A stretch of DNA of 45,648 bases from Rhizobacter sp. Root1238 (GTDB taxonomy: Bacteria > Pseudomonadota > Gammaproteobacteria > Burkholderiales > Burkholderiaceae_C): positions 1-45,648 of the forward strand of contig NZ_LMDM01000010.1 of assembly GCF_001425825.1 (NCBI RefSeq). The letters run 5' to 3'. Positions 32,844-41,500 of this stretch are shown piece after piece. The position numbers and the translations under genes are program-made. Under the pieces are notes generated by a model. It saw only the letters and a list, made by a program, of their open reading frames with translations. It searched no databases and was not told where the DNA came from. The stretch's first letter is position 1; each line of letters starts with the position of its first letter.

Positions 32844-33823
32844 GCCGAAACGGCCGCGCTCTCGCCGCGCTGCCAGATCTCGTGCCGGTGGATGCCCCCC
32901 TGCGCATCGACGGCCAGGTAGCCGACGTTCTGCGACTGCAGGAACGCCAGCGCGTCGCCCTGCAACAGCATCGCGATCGTCGTCAGCGCGCCGGCGGCCA
33001 GGCAGGCGGGTGCGACCACGCTGACCGATTGCCAGTGCGACACCGGCATGCCGCTCCGCGGGTCGAGGACGTGGCAGTAGCGCACGCCTTCGTGCTCGAA
33101 GAATCGCTCGTAGTCGCCGCTGGTCGCGAGCGCGCCGTCAGCCAGATCGATGCGGGCGATCAGCGCGCGCTCGTGCCGCGGGTGCTGCACGCCGAGCACC
33201 CACGGCCGGCCGTCGGGGCGCGGGCCGATCAGGCGGATGTCGCCGCCCAGGTTGACCATGCCGTGGCGCACGCCGCGCGACTGCAGCAGCGTCGCGGCGC
33301 GGTCGGCCGCGTACTCCTTGCCGAAGCCGCCGAAGTCGAGCTCCATGCCGGCCATCGGCAGCTCGATGCGGCCCACCTGCCCCGGGCCGCGGCGCTGCCA
33401 GTGCAGCCTGGTCCAGCCGACCCGCGGCAGCAGCTGCGCAAGCTGCCCGTCGGCGGGCTGGCGGCCGGCCTTGAAATCCCAGGCCTGGCGGAGCATGCCC
33501 GAGGTGATGTCGAACAGCCCGCCGCTGCTCGCATGCAACTGCGCCGCGAAGTCGAGCAGGTCCGCCGTCTCGACATCGACCTCGACCGGCGTGCCGCTGC
33601 CGGCGGCCGCGTTGATGCGCGACACCACGCTCGCGTCGCGGTAGCGCGAGAACTTCGATTCGATGCGCCGCACCTCGTCGATCGCCTCGCGCGCCAGCGG
33701 CTCGGCCTTCTTGCGGCCGAGGCCGGCGATGCGAATCTCGCACTCGCAGGCCATCGCGCCGAAGCCGAAGCCGAGGTCGTCGGCCTGCGCCTCGGCGCGC
33801 GCCGACATCGGATGCATCGACAT
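32840..33823 (-). CDS. apbE: FAD:protein FMN transferase ApbE
   Basis: 327 residues from ATG 33823. It transfers FMN from FAD to a Thr/Ser of target proteins. Conserved parts: GAMACECEIRIAG near the start, SSGGLFDITSGML, LDFGGFGKEYAADRAATLL, GMVNLGGDIRLIG and the metal/FAD part RYCHVLDPRSGMPVSHWQSV. Unlike most ApbE proteins, no signal peptide or lipobox is visible; an in-frame upstream extension also lacks one. It lies two bases after the DUF3570 stop and overlaps the M74 peptidase start. The adjacent DUF3570 protein has a matching flavinylation motif. Confidence 0.93.
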   Translation of the reverse strand: MSMHPMSARAEAQADDLGFGFGAMACECEIRIAGLGRKKAEPLAREAIDEVRRIESKFSRYRDASVVSRINAAAGSGTPVEVDVETADLLDFAAQLHASSGGLFDITSGMLRQAWDFKAGRQPADGQLAQLLPRVGWTRLHWQRRGPGQVGRIELPMAGMELDFGGFGKEYAADRAATLLQSRGVRHGMVNLGGDIRLIGPRPDGRPWVLGVQHPRHERALIARIDLADGALATSGDYERFFEHEGVRYCHVLDPRSGMPVSHWQSVSVVAPACLAAGALTTIAMLLQGDALAFLQSQNVGYLAVDAQGGIHRHEIWQRGESAAVSA

Positions 33824-33825
33824 GG

Positions 33826-34956
33826 TCAGAACTTTCGGCTGATGCCGACCTGCAGCATGCGCGCCTTGAACGGCTCGAGCCCCTTCGAGCCTTCGCCGCC
33901 GGCGCGCCATTCGCCGCGCTGCTGGTAGGCCTCGCCCTTCAGGTCGACCGTCCACAGCGCGTCGACCGCCCATTGCAGCTTCAGCCCGAGCGTGAACGCA
34001 CCGAAGGCCGACAGCCGCTGGTCGAGCGAGTGGGTGGCGTTGGCATCCCACCCCACCGGGAAAGGCTCGCCGAGCGTCGTGTCGTACACCGGGTCGGCAT
34101 AGAACGATGCGGCGCTTTGGGTGTAGTAGCGCAGCAGCGGCGTCAGGCTGACGCCGCCGCCGACCGGCTTGACCCATTCCAGCTGCAGCGTGCTCGCCTT
34201 GACCTGCCAGCTGTCGTTGTAGGCGCGGTAGCTGCTGCGCAGCGTGGAGCCGTCGCCGGCGAAGTGGTGGTTCCAGCGCAGCAGCAGCGCGGTCTGGCGG
34301 CGCTCGCTGGGCCGCCGGTCGAGCGCCTTGTAGGGATCGTCCAGGTAGCCGGTGCTGCGGCTGTGCGTCAGGTTGGCCTGCACCAGGTCGTCGCCGGTGA
34401 CGGCCTGCGTGACGCCGACGATGAAGTCGTTGGTGCGCTTGCGCTCGTCGGCGACGTTGCCGTCGTAGCCGCCGTCGGTCGGGTCGATCTTGTCGCCGGC
34501 ATGGCCGAAGCCGGCGTTCCAGGTGGTGTTGTTGTCGTCGCTCGACCACGTACCGGCCAGCGAGAACGCACGCGACAGGTAGTCGTGCTCGGTCGAGTAC
34601 GCGCCGCCGAGCGACAGCGACGCGCGCTGGAAGTAGCGCGTCACCTTGACGTCGCCGGCCTTGCGTTCGTCGTCCATCGTCGACGCGCCCGACACGTTGC
34701 TGTGGTAGCGCGGCGTCGCGCCCGACACGTGGTCCACCGTGGCCGTCGCCTCCAGGCCCCAGCCGGTGCCGAGCGGCGTGACGAGCAGGAAGGACGGCGA
34801 GTTCACCGTGATGCGTTTCCAGCCGGGCTGCGAGTCCTGGTAGTTCAGGAAGCGCAGGCCGACCAGGCCTTGCTCTGGAGCGCTTTCGGCGTGCGCGACG
34901 CCGGGCAGGGCCAACGCGGCGAGCACGAGGCTGCCGAGGGGGGCGTTCAATTGCAT
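33826..34956 (-). CDS. DUF3570 outer-membrane beta-barrel protein with ApbE flavinylation motif
   Basis: 376 residues with a signal peptide (ending VAHAESAPEQG) and alternating strands ending KARMLQVGISRKF, a C-terminal phenylalanine as in barrel proteins. It matches DUF3570 in length and in parts such as LRFLNYQDSQPG and GWGLEATATVDHVSGAT. DHVSGAT (residues 75-81, 34714-34734) fits the ApbE target pattern D-x-x-[ST]-G-A-[TS] exactly, with Thr81 as the likely FMN acceptor. A second, degenerate copy (SNVSGAS, 86-92) follows. Start overlaps the DUF4266 stop by ten bases. The function is inferred to be redox-related. Confidence 0.85.
   Translation of the reverse strand: MQLNAPLGSLVLAALALPGVAHAESAPEQGLVGLRFLNYQDSQPGWKRITVNSPSFLLVTPLGTGWGLEATATVDHVSGATPRYHSNVSGASTMDDERKAGDVKVTRYFQRASLSLGGAYSTEHDYLSRAFSLAGTWSSDDNNTTWNAGFGHAGDKIDPTDGGYDGNVADERKRTNDFIVGVTQAVTGDDLVQANLTHSRSTGYLDDPYKALDRRPSERRQTALLLRWNHHFAGDGSTLRSSYRAYNDSWQVKASTLQLEWVKPVGGGVSLTPLLRYYTQSAASFYADPVYDTTLGEPFPVGWDANATHSLDQRLSAFGAFTLGLKLQWAVDALWTVDLKGEAYQQRGEWRAGGEGSKGLEPFKARMLQVGISRKF
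34714..34734 (-). other. Predicted FMN attachment site in the DUF3570 protein
   Basis: Codons for D-H-V-S-G-A-T; the last Thr is the expected site of the phosphoester to FMN made by ApbE. Confidence 0.6.
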
Positions 34957-35165
34957 CCGCAGCCTCCGCCACCGACGCCATAGCCGCCGGACGCGTTTTC
35001 CTTGCTGGTGTAGATGTGCTGCTCGAAGCGCTGCTCCAGCGCATCGCCACCCATCGTCATCTCGGGCTTGGCCAGGTTGCCCTTCTCCCAGGCCTTGGGC
35101 ACTTCGTAGTTGGCGCAGCCGGCCATGCAGCCCAGCACCAGCAGCCCGATCGCTGATTTCGTCAT
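34947..35165 (-). CDS. DUF4266 small lipoprotein with Gly/Cys C-terminal tail
   Basis: 72 residues. A lipoprotein signal precedes Cys13 or Cys17 (LLVLGCMAGCAN). The middle YEVPKAWEKGNLAKPEM and DALEQRFEQHIYTSKENASG are the conserved part of DUF4266. It ends GGYGVGGGGCGCN, with two cysteines (69, 71) among glycines. It is the first gene of the operon with DUF3570 and ApbE and overlaps the DUF3570 start by ten bases. The tail could bind metal, form disulfides or be modified; none is shown here. Confidence 0.85.
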   Translation of the reverse strand: MTKSAIGLLVLGCMAGCANYEVPKAWEKGNLAKPEMTMGGDALEQRFEQHIYTSKENASGGYGVGGGGCGCN

Positions 35166-35258
35166 GGTGTTCCCCTGTCGTCGCGCGAGACTTTAACTCC
35201 CGGCGTGGAACGCTTCATGCATGCCGCAGCCCACCGTTCTGAACGCTGGAGGTTCGCG

Positions 35259-35687
35259 ATGCTGGACAGCACCACCACGAAGTTCTCGCACGTGAAGCCG
35301 GGCGACACCGCCTGGCGCAGCGACGGGCTGCGGGATTTCTTCCTGTACCGCGACCTCGGCGTCGAGCAGGCCACCCACGGCCGGGTGCTCGCTCAGCTCG
35401 TCAAGGCCAACCTGGCACCCGAAAAGGGCACCGGCTGGCACCGTCATGAGGCGGAGTTCCACATCGTCATCATGACGAAGGGCTGGGCGAAGTTCATGTA
35501 CGAGGATCGCGAGACGCTGGTCTCGGCCGGCGACTGCGTGCACCAGCGCCCCGGCATCGTGCATTACCTGTTCGACTACTCGCCCGACATGGAATACATC
35601 GAGATCGTCGGGCCGTCGGACTTCACGTCGATCGACATGCCGGCACCATGCGAGGTGCCGCCGGTGACACCCTGGACTGGCCTCTAG
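35259..35687 (+). CDS. Cupin-domain protein
   Basis: 142 residues from ATG 35259, with GGAGG (35248-35252) well spaced; an in-frame ATG at 35205 lacks such a site. A cupin motif HRHEAEFHIVIMTKGWAKFM with GDCVHQRPGIVHYLFDY gives the metal-ligand histidines and glutamate. Small cupins may be dioxygenases, isomerases or sensors; the function is open. It is divergent from the DUF4266 operon, and its stop shares CTAG with the convergent GST gene. Confidence 0.85.
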   Translation: MLDSTTTKFSHVKPGDTAWRSDGLRDFFLYRDLGVEQATHGRVLAQLVKANLAPEKGTGWHRHEAEFHIVIMTKGWAKFMYEDRETLVSAGDCVHQRPGIVHYLFDYSPDMEYIEIVGPSDFTSIDMPAPCEVPPVTPWTGL

Positions 35688-36403
35688 AACTCCATGTCCA
35701 GCTCTTCGATGTCGTCGGGCTCGGCCTTCGCGGCGGCGATCCACTCCTGCATCTCCGGCATCGCCATGATGGTCTGGCAGTAGAGGATGCACGGCTTGTT
35801 CAGCTTGACGCCATAGGTCAGGAAGCGCGTTGCGACCGGCGCGTACATCGCGTCGGCCATCGTGCGCTGCGCACCGAACAGGTACGGCCCGCCGTACAGC
35901 GCCAGGCACTCGGTCCAGATCTCGGTGATGCGGTCGATGTCCGGCTGCGCGCCGGCCCAGATCTTGTGCCCCGGATGGTGCGCCTTCAGGTTCATCGGCA
36001 GCGAGCTGCGCAGGTTCGCGAAGCCCGAGTTCATCTCGCCGCTGACCGAGCGGCAATGCGCCCGCGCGATGCGGTCCTTCGGCATCAGGCCGGCACCGGG
36101 CTTGATCTCGTCGAGGTACTGCGCGATCGCGAGCGTGTTCCACACCTTCGCGCCCTCGTGCGTCAGGCAGGGCACGCGGATCGACGGCGCGAGCAGCAGC
36201 AGCTCCTTGCGCGCGTCGGCATCGTCCGGCGACACCATCACCTCGTCGAAGTCCAGCCCGGCGAAGCGCGCCAGCAGCCAGCCGCGCAGCGACCACGACG
36301 AGTAGTTGCGGCTGCTGAGCGTCAGCGTCGCCTTCGCGGCGGTCGGCTCCGCCTTCTTCGGTGCGGGCCTGGCGGCGGGCTTCTTCGCGGCGACGGTGGA
36401 CAT
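35684..36403 (-). CDS. Glutathione S-transferase family protein
   Basis: 239 residues from ATG 36403. A lysine/alanine-rich N-terminal leader (about 25 residues, MSTVAAKKPAARPAPKKAEP) precedes the thioredoxin-like domain (LTLSSRNYSSWSLRGWLLAR, with SIRVPCLTHEGAKVW and NTLAIAQYLDE). The helical C-terminal domain follows. The leader is unusual; it resembles histone-H1-like basic tails and could affect localisation. The substrate is unknown. It is divergent from phaZ with 120 bases between starts. Confidence 0.85.
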   Translation of the reverse strand: MSTVAAKKPAARPAPKKAEPTAAKATLTLSSRNYSSWSLRGWLLARFAGLDFDEVMVSPDDADARKELLLLAPSIRVPCLTHEGAKVWNTLAIAQYLDEIKPGAGLMPKDRIARAHCRSVSGEMNSGFANLRSSLPMNLKAHHPGHKIWAGAQPDIDRITEIWTECLALYGGPYLFGAQRTMADAMYAPVATRFLTYGVKLNKPCILYCQTIMAMPEMQEWIAAAKAEPDDIEELDMEF

Positions 36404-36523
36404 GCGGGGCCTCCGGACCACGCGGCGGGGCGGCGTGTCGCAGCAGCATTGCAAGCGCTGTGCCACGGGCTGGCGCGCAAGTTGCTGGCTCTGCGGTGCG
36501 CGCCACCGCGCGCAGGAGAACCC

Positions 36524-37756
36524 ATGATGTACCAGGCTTACCAGGCCCATGCCGACATGATGTGGCCGCTGCAGACGCTGGCGCGCACCGCGCTGCCGAT
36601 GCTGCAGGACCCGAGCTTCGGCTGGGCGGCCTGGGCCCCCAACCGCAAGCTCGCGGCCGCCTGCGAGCTGATGGGCCTGGCACAGGTGACGCACCACCGG
36701 CCGGCGTTCGGCATCGACAGCGTGCTCGTCGCCGGCGAGCCGGTGGCCGTCACCGAGGTGGCCGCGCAGGTCACGCCGTTCGCGACGCTGCTGCACTTCC
36801 GCAAGGACACCGCCGCAACACAGCCACGGGTGCTCATCGTCGCGCCGATGTCGGGCCATTTCGCGACGCTGCTGCGCGACACCGTGCGCACGATGCTCGC
36901 CGACCACGACGTCTACATCACCGACTGGCACAACGGCCGCGAGATGCCGCTGGCGGCCGGCCCGTTCGGGCTCGACGAGTACACGCAGCACCTGATCGAC
37001 TTCCTCGCGACCATCGGCGAGGGCGCGCACCTGATGGCGATCTGCCAGCCTTGCGTGAGCGCGCTGAGCGCCGTCGCGGTGATGTCGGAAGACCGTCACC
37101 CGGCCACGCCGCTGAGCCTGACGCTGATGGCCGGGCCGATCGACTGCCGCATCAGCCCGACCGAGGTCAACAAGCTCGCGACGACGCAGGACATCGCCTG
37201 GTTCGAGAAGAACCTGATCGGCACCGTGCCGTGGCGCTACCCCGGCGCCGGCCGCCGTGTCTACCCGGGCTTCGTGCAGCTGACCGCGTTCATGAGCATG
37301 AACAAGGAGCGGCACATCAACGCCTTCAAGACCTACTACGAGAACCTGGCGCACCCGGAGCCGGACGAAGACCAGCGCAAGCAGGCCGCCGCGACGCGCC
37401 ACTTCTACGAGGAGTACTTCGCGGTCGCCGACCTGCCGGCCGAGTTCTACCTCGAGACGGTGCGGCTGGTGTTCCAGGAGTACGCGCTGCCGCTCGGGCA
37501 GCTGACGTTCCGCGGGCGGCCGGTGAATCCGGCCGCGATCCGCCGCACCGCGCTGCTGACGGTCGAAGGCGAGCGCGACGACATCTGCGCGCCCGGCCAG
37601 ACGCTCGCCGCGCAGGACCTGTGCAGCGGGCTGCGACCGTACATGCGCACGCACTACGTGCAGGCCGGCGTCGGCCACTACGGCGTCTTCAGCGGCCGGC
37701 GCTGGCAGAACCACATCTACCCGATCGTGCGCGACGTGATCCAGGTCTCGCGCTAG
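36524..37756 (+). CDS. phaZ: Intracellular polyhydroxybutyrate depolymerase
   Basis: 410 residues, degrading native PHB granules to 3-hydroxybutyrate units. The start MMYQAYQAHADMMWPLQTLA is the recognisable N terminus of PhaZ1-type enzymes. The nucleophile is Cys174 in HLMAICQPCVSAL, matching the Cys of the Ralstonia-type enzyme. The Asp is in LLTVEGERDDICAP and the His in AGVGHYGVFSGRRW. Start ATG 36524 has AGGAGAA upstream. Its presence shows the host stores PHB. Confidence 0.95.
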   Translation: MMYQAYQAHADMMWPLQTLARTALPMLQDPSFGWAAWAPNRKLAAACELMGLAQVTHHRPAFGIDSVLVAGEPVAVTEVAAQVTPFATLLHFRKDTAATQPRVLIVAPMSGHFATLLRDTVRTMLADHDVYITDWHNGREMPLAAGPFGLDEYTQHLIDFLATIGEGAHLMAICQPCVSALSAVAVMSEDRHPATPLSLTLMAGPIDCRISPTEVNKLATTQDIAWFEKNLIGTVPWRYPGAGRRVYPGFVQLTAFMSMNKERHINAFKTYYENLAHPEPDEDQRKQAAATRHFYEEYFAVADLPAEFYLETVRLVFQEYALPLGQLTFRGRPVNPAAIRRTALLTVEGERDDICAPGQTLAAQDLCSGLRPYMRTHYVQAGVGHYGVFSGRRWQNHIYPIVRDVIQVSR

Positions 37757-37782
37757 CCGGCCTTCGAGAGAGTGGGCACGGC

Positions 37783-37788
37783 TAGAAT
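37783..37788 (+). promoter_or_regulatory. Candidate -10 box for the Mn riboswitch transcript
   Basis: TAGAAT lies 14 bases before the riboswitch P1 stem, so transcription would begin just before it. No good -35 is visible. Confidence 0.45.
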
Positions 37789-37801
37789 GCCGCCTTCACC
37801 C

Positions 37802-37917
37802 GTCATTGGGGAGTAGCCGCCCTGCAGCACCTGCAGGGGCTTGCGTCAACACACTTGGCCCACCGGCCATGGCGCAGGCAGCAGCGACCACGTCGCCCGC
37901 CTGGCAAGACCGATGAC
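37802..37917 (+). ncRNA. yybP-ykoY manganese riboswitch
   Basis: Closing stem P1 pairs 37802-37809 (GTCATTGG) with 37910-37917 (CCGATGAC), one G-U. Inside are the invariant GGGGAGTAGC element (37808-37817), a CCTGCAG-CAC-CTGCAGG hairpin (37821-37837) and GTCAACA (37844-37850), all typical of the aptamer. The motif senses Mn2+ and usually turns on exporter genes. It precedes a GDT1-type exporter, as expected. Confidence 0.92.
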
Positions 37918-37989
37918 CGTGCTGCCTCCGGAAGGGCCGGGGTCGCGGCGCGGTCATTGCGTCCACCGGCCCCGGAAAACTCTCCCCTC
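37918..37989 (+). promoter_or_regulatory. Riboswitch expression platform
   Basis: GGTCAT (37952-37957) can pair with ATGACC (37913-37918), the 3' strand of P1, giving an alternative helix. CCGGGG (37937-37942) can pair with CCCCGG (37970-37975) near the ribosome site. These suggest a switch between aptamer and alternative fold that controls translation or termination. Confidence 0.5.
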
Positions 37990-38559
37990 ATGGAAGCCTT
38001 CCTCGTCTCGACCGGTGCCGTCGCGCTCGGTGAAATCGGCGACAAGACCCAACTGCTCGCGCTGCTGCTGGCCGCGAAGTTCCGGCGCCCGGTGCCGATC
38101 ATCCTCGGCATCCTGGTCGCGACGCTGGTGAACCACGCGCTGGCCGGTGCGGTCGGCACCGCGATCGCGGGGTGGCTCGGGCCGGGCCCGCTGCGCTGGC
38201 TCATCGGCGGGTCGTTCATCGCGATGGCGGCGTGGATGCTGATCCCGGACAAGATCGATGACGACGAGGCCACGCCGCAGCGCTTCGGCGTGTTCGGCAC
38301 CACGGCGATCGCGTTCTTCATCGCCGAGATGGGCGACAAGACGCAGATCGCGACCGTGGCACTGGCCGCGCGCTATGCCGACCTGACCGCGGTGGTGGCC
38401 GGCACGACGCTCGGGATGATGCTGGCCAACGTGCCGGCCGTGTTGCTGGGGCACCAGGCCGCGACGAAGCTGCCGATCGGGCTGGTGCACGGCATCGCGG
38501 CGGCGATCTTCGCGGTGCTGGGGCTGCTGACCTTGTTCAACGTCGGTCGGCTGTTCTGA
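37990..38559 (+). CDS. TMEM165/GDT1-family manganese exporter
   Basis: 189 residues, six predicted membrane helices. Two signature copies of E-x-G-D-K-T/S, ALGEIGDKTQLLALLLAAKF and FIAEMGDKTQIATVALAARY, lie in the two inverted halves. Family members (for example MneA of Vibrio) export Mn2+. The Mn riboswitch directly upstream supports this strongly. ATG 37990 is the first suitable start after the platform. It converges on the RND pump gene. Confidence 0.93.
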   Translation: MEAFLVSTGAVALGEIGDKTQLLALLLAAKFRRPVPIILGILVATLVNHALAGAVGTAIAGWLGPGPLRWLIGGSFIAMAAWMLIPDKIDDDEATPQRFGVFGTTAIAFFIAEMGDKTQIATVALAARYADLTAVVAGTTLGMMLANVPAVLLGHQAATKLPIGLVHGIAAAIFAVLGLLTLFNVGRLF

Positions 38560-41500
38560 TCACTTCGCCACGAGATCGCCGAGCGCCACCTCGTCACGCA
38601 CCTCCGCCGGCTTGCGCTCGCGCACCAGGTACGAGTAGACGACCGGCACGACGATCAGCGTCAGCAGCGTCGACGTGATCACCCCGCCGATGATCGCCCG
38701 CCCCATCGAGGCCTGGATCTCGCCGCCCTCGTCGAGCGCAAGCGCCAGCGGCAGCATGCCGAACACCATCGCCGCCGTCGTCATGATGATCGGGCGCATC
38801 CGCACCAGCCCGGCCTGCAGCAGCGCGTCGGCCATGCCGAGCCCCGCCTTGCGGCCGTGGTTCGCGAAGTCGACCAGCAGGATCGCGTTCTTCGTCACCA
38901 GCCCCATCAGCATCACCAGCCCGATCATCGAGAACAGGTTCAGCGTCGAGCGGGTCACCCACAGCGCGATCATCACGCCCAGCAACGCCAGCGGCAGCGA
39001 CACCATGATCGCCACCGGCTGCAGGAAGCTGCCGAACTGCGAGGCCAGCACGATGTAGATGAAGATCACCGCGGCCACCAGCGCCATCAGGATGCCCGAC
39101 AGCGCCTCGGCCTGGTCCTTGGTCTGCCCGCCGACGTCGAAGCGGTAGCCCGGCGGCAGCTGCGTCTCCTTGACGATCTTCTGCACGTCGGCGCCCACGT
39201 CGCCGCTCGGGCGGCCCTGCGTGCCGGCGTAGATGGCCTGGCGGCGCTGCAGGTCCTGCCGCTTGATCACCAGCGGGTTCACCACCGGCACGATGTCGGC
39301 CACGCGCGACAGCGCGATCGGCGTGCCGTCCTTCGCATACGCCACCGGCAGGTTGTCGAGCTGCGCGATGTTCTCGCGCGAGGCCTGCGGCAGCCGCAGC
39401 TCCACGTCGACCTGCTCGCCGTCGGGCGAGGTCCACCAGGTCGCGACATCGCCGTTCACATAGCTGCGCAGGCTGGCCGCCAGCTGGCTGGTGGTCAGGC
39501 CCAGCTCGCGCACCGCATCGGGCTTCAGCCGCACCGCATAGGCCGGCAGGCCGGGCTTCACCGAGGTCGTCAGGTCGGCGATGCCCTTCACCTTGGCGAC
39601 CTTGTCGGCCAGGCGCTGCACCTCGGTCTCCAGCACCTGCGGATCGGGTCCGAGCAGCGCGACGTAGATCGGCTGCTGGCCAACCGTGATCTCGATGCCG
39701 GGGATCGGCTTCAGCGCCTCGCGCATCGCCGCCTCGACCTCGTTCTGCTTGCGCTTGCGCTCGTGCGGCTTCACCAGCTGGATGCTCAGCGTGGCCGAGT
39801 TGCGGCTGCCGTTGCCGGTGTCGCCGATCGTCGTCGACGTCAGGCGCACCTCGCTCATGCCGCCGATCACCTGCTCGACCTGCGCCAGCTTCGCGCTCGC
39901 GCGCTGCAGGCTGGTGCCCACCGGCAGCGTCACGTTCAGCTGGATGTAGCTGTTGTCTGCGTCGGGAATGAACTCGCTGCCGATCTGCGTCGACAGCGCG
40001 ATCGCCAGCACGAAGCTGCCGACCGCGCCCCAGCCGACCACGCCGCGCGGCGTCAGCGTCGCCAGGCGCAGGCGGCGCGGCTGCGATCGGTCGCGCCGGC
40101 CCGACGCATCGAACGGGCGCCCGTACGCCGGGATCGGCGGCACGAACACGCGGTAGCGCCGGCCCGAGAACACCCAGCGGATCGTGCGCTCGTAGACGAC
40201 GTGCAGCACGTCCATGCCGCGGTCGGTCCAGCGCATCAGGTGGCCGAGCACCGGCAGCTTCGCGAGGCGGTGGGTCGGCGGGTCGCGCCAGATGCTGGAC
40301 AGCATCGGGTCGAGCGTGAAGCTGACGAACAGCGACACCAGCACGGCGACCGCCACCGTGACGCCGAACGGGAAGAAGAACTTGCCGATGATCCCCTTCA
40401 TGAAGGCCACCGGCACGAACACCGCGCAGATCGCGAAGGTGGTGGCCATCACCGCCAGGCCGATCTCCTCGGTGCCGTCGCGCGCGGCCTGCACGTGGCT
40501 CTTGCCCATGTGCACGTGGCGCACGATGTTCTCGCGCACCACGATCGCATCGTCGATCAGCAGCCCGATGCACAGGCTCAACGCCATCATCGTCATGAAG
40601 TTCAGCGTGAAGCCGAACGCGTACACCGCGATGAACGACGAGATCACCGCGATCGGCAGCGTGAGCCCGGTGATCACCGTGCTGCGCCAGCTGTGCAGGA
40701 ACAGGAAGACGATCGCGATCGTCAGCAGCGCGCCTTCGACCAGCGTGTGCTTGACGCCGCTCAGGCTGCGCTCGACCCAGTCGCTGTCGGCATACACCAG
40801 CCGCAGCTCGACACCCGGCGGCAGGCTCTTGCGCAGCTCCTCGGCGGCCTCCTTGATGGAGGCGCCGGTCTCGACGATGTTGGCGTCCTGCTGCTTGTAG
40901 ACCTGGAACGAGATCGCCGGCACGCCGTCGACGCGCGACAGCGAATCGGGCTCGCGCTCGCGCTCGACCAGCTCGCCGAGGTCGGCCAGCCGCACCACCA
41001 TGTTGTTGCGCGACGCGATGACCACCTCGGCAAACGCCTTGGCGTCGCGCACCTTGCCTTCGACGCGCACGATCGCGTCCTCCTTCGAGCTGCTCAGCAG
41101 TCCGACCGGCATGTCGGCGTTGGCGCGCTGCAGCGCGGCCGACACATCGGCCGGCGTCAGCTGGTAGGCGCGCAGGCGCTGCGGGTCGAGGTCGATGCGC
41201 ACCTGGCGCACCGTCATGCCGCCGACGTCGACGCGCGCGACACCGGCCGAGCGCTCCAGCCGCTTGCGCACGACCTTGTCGGCCAGCAGCGAGAGTTCGC
41301 GCGCGCTGCGGTCAGGCGCCAGCAGCGACAGGTAGACGGTGGGCTGCGCGTTGTCGCCGTCGAAGCGCGAGACGAACGGCGTCTTCGCGTCGCGCGGAAA
41401 CGCCGGCTGCACCGCCGCGACCTTGTCGCGCACGTCCTGCACCGCGCGCGTCATGTCGGCGCTGAGCTGGAACTCGACGACCGTCTCGCTGCGGCCCTCG

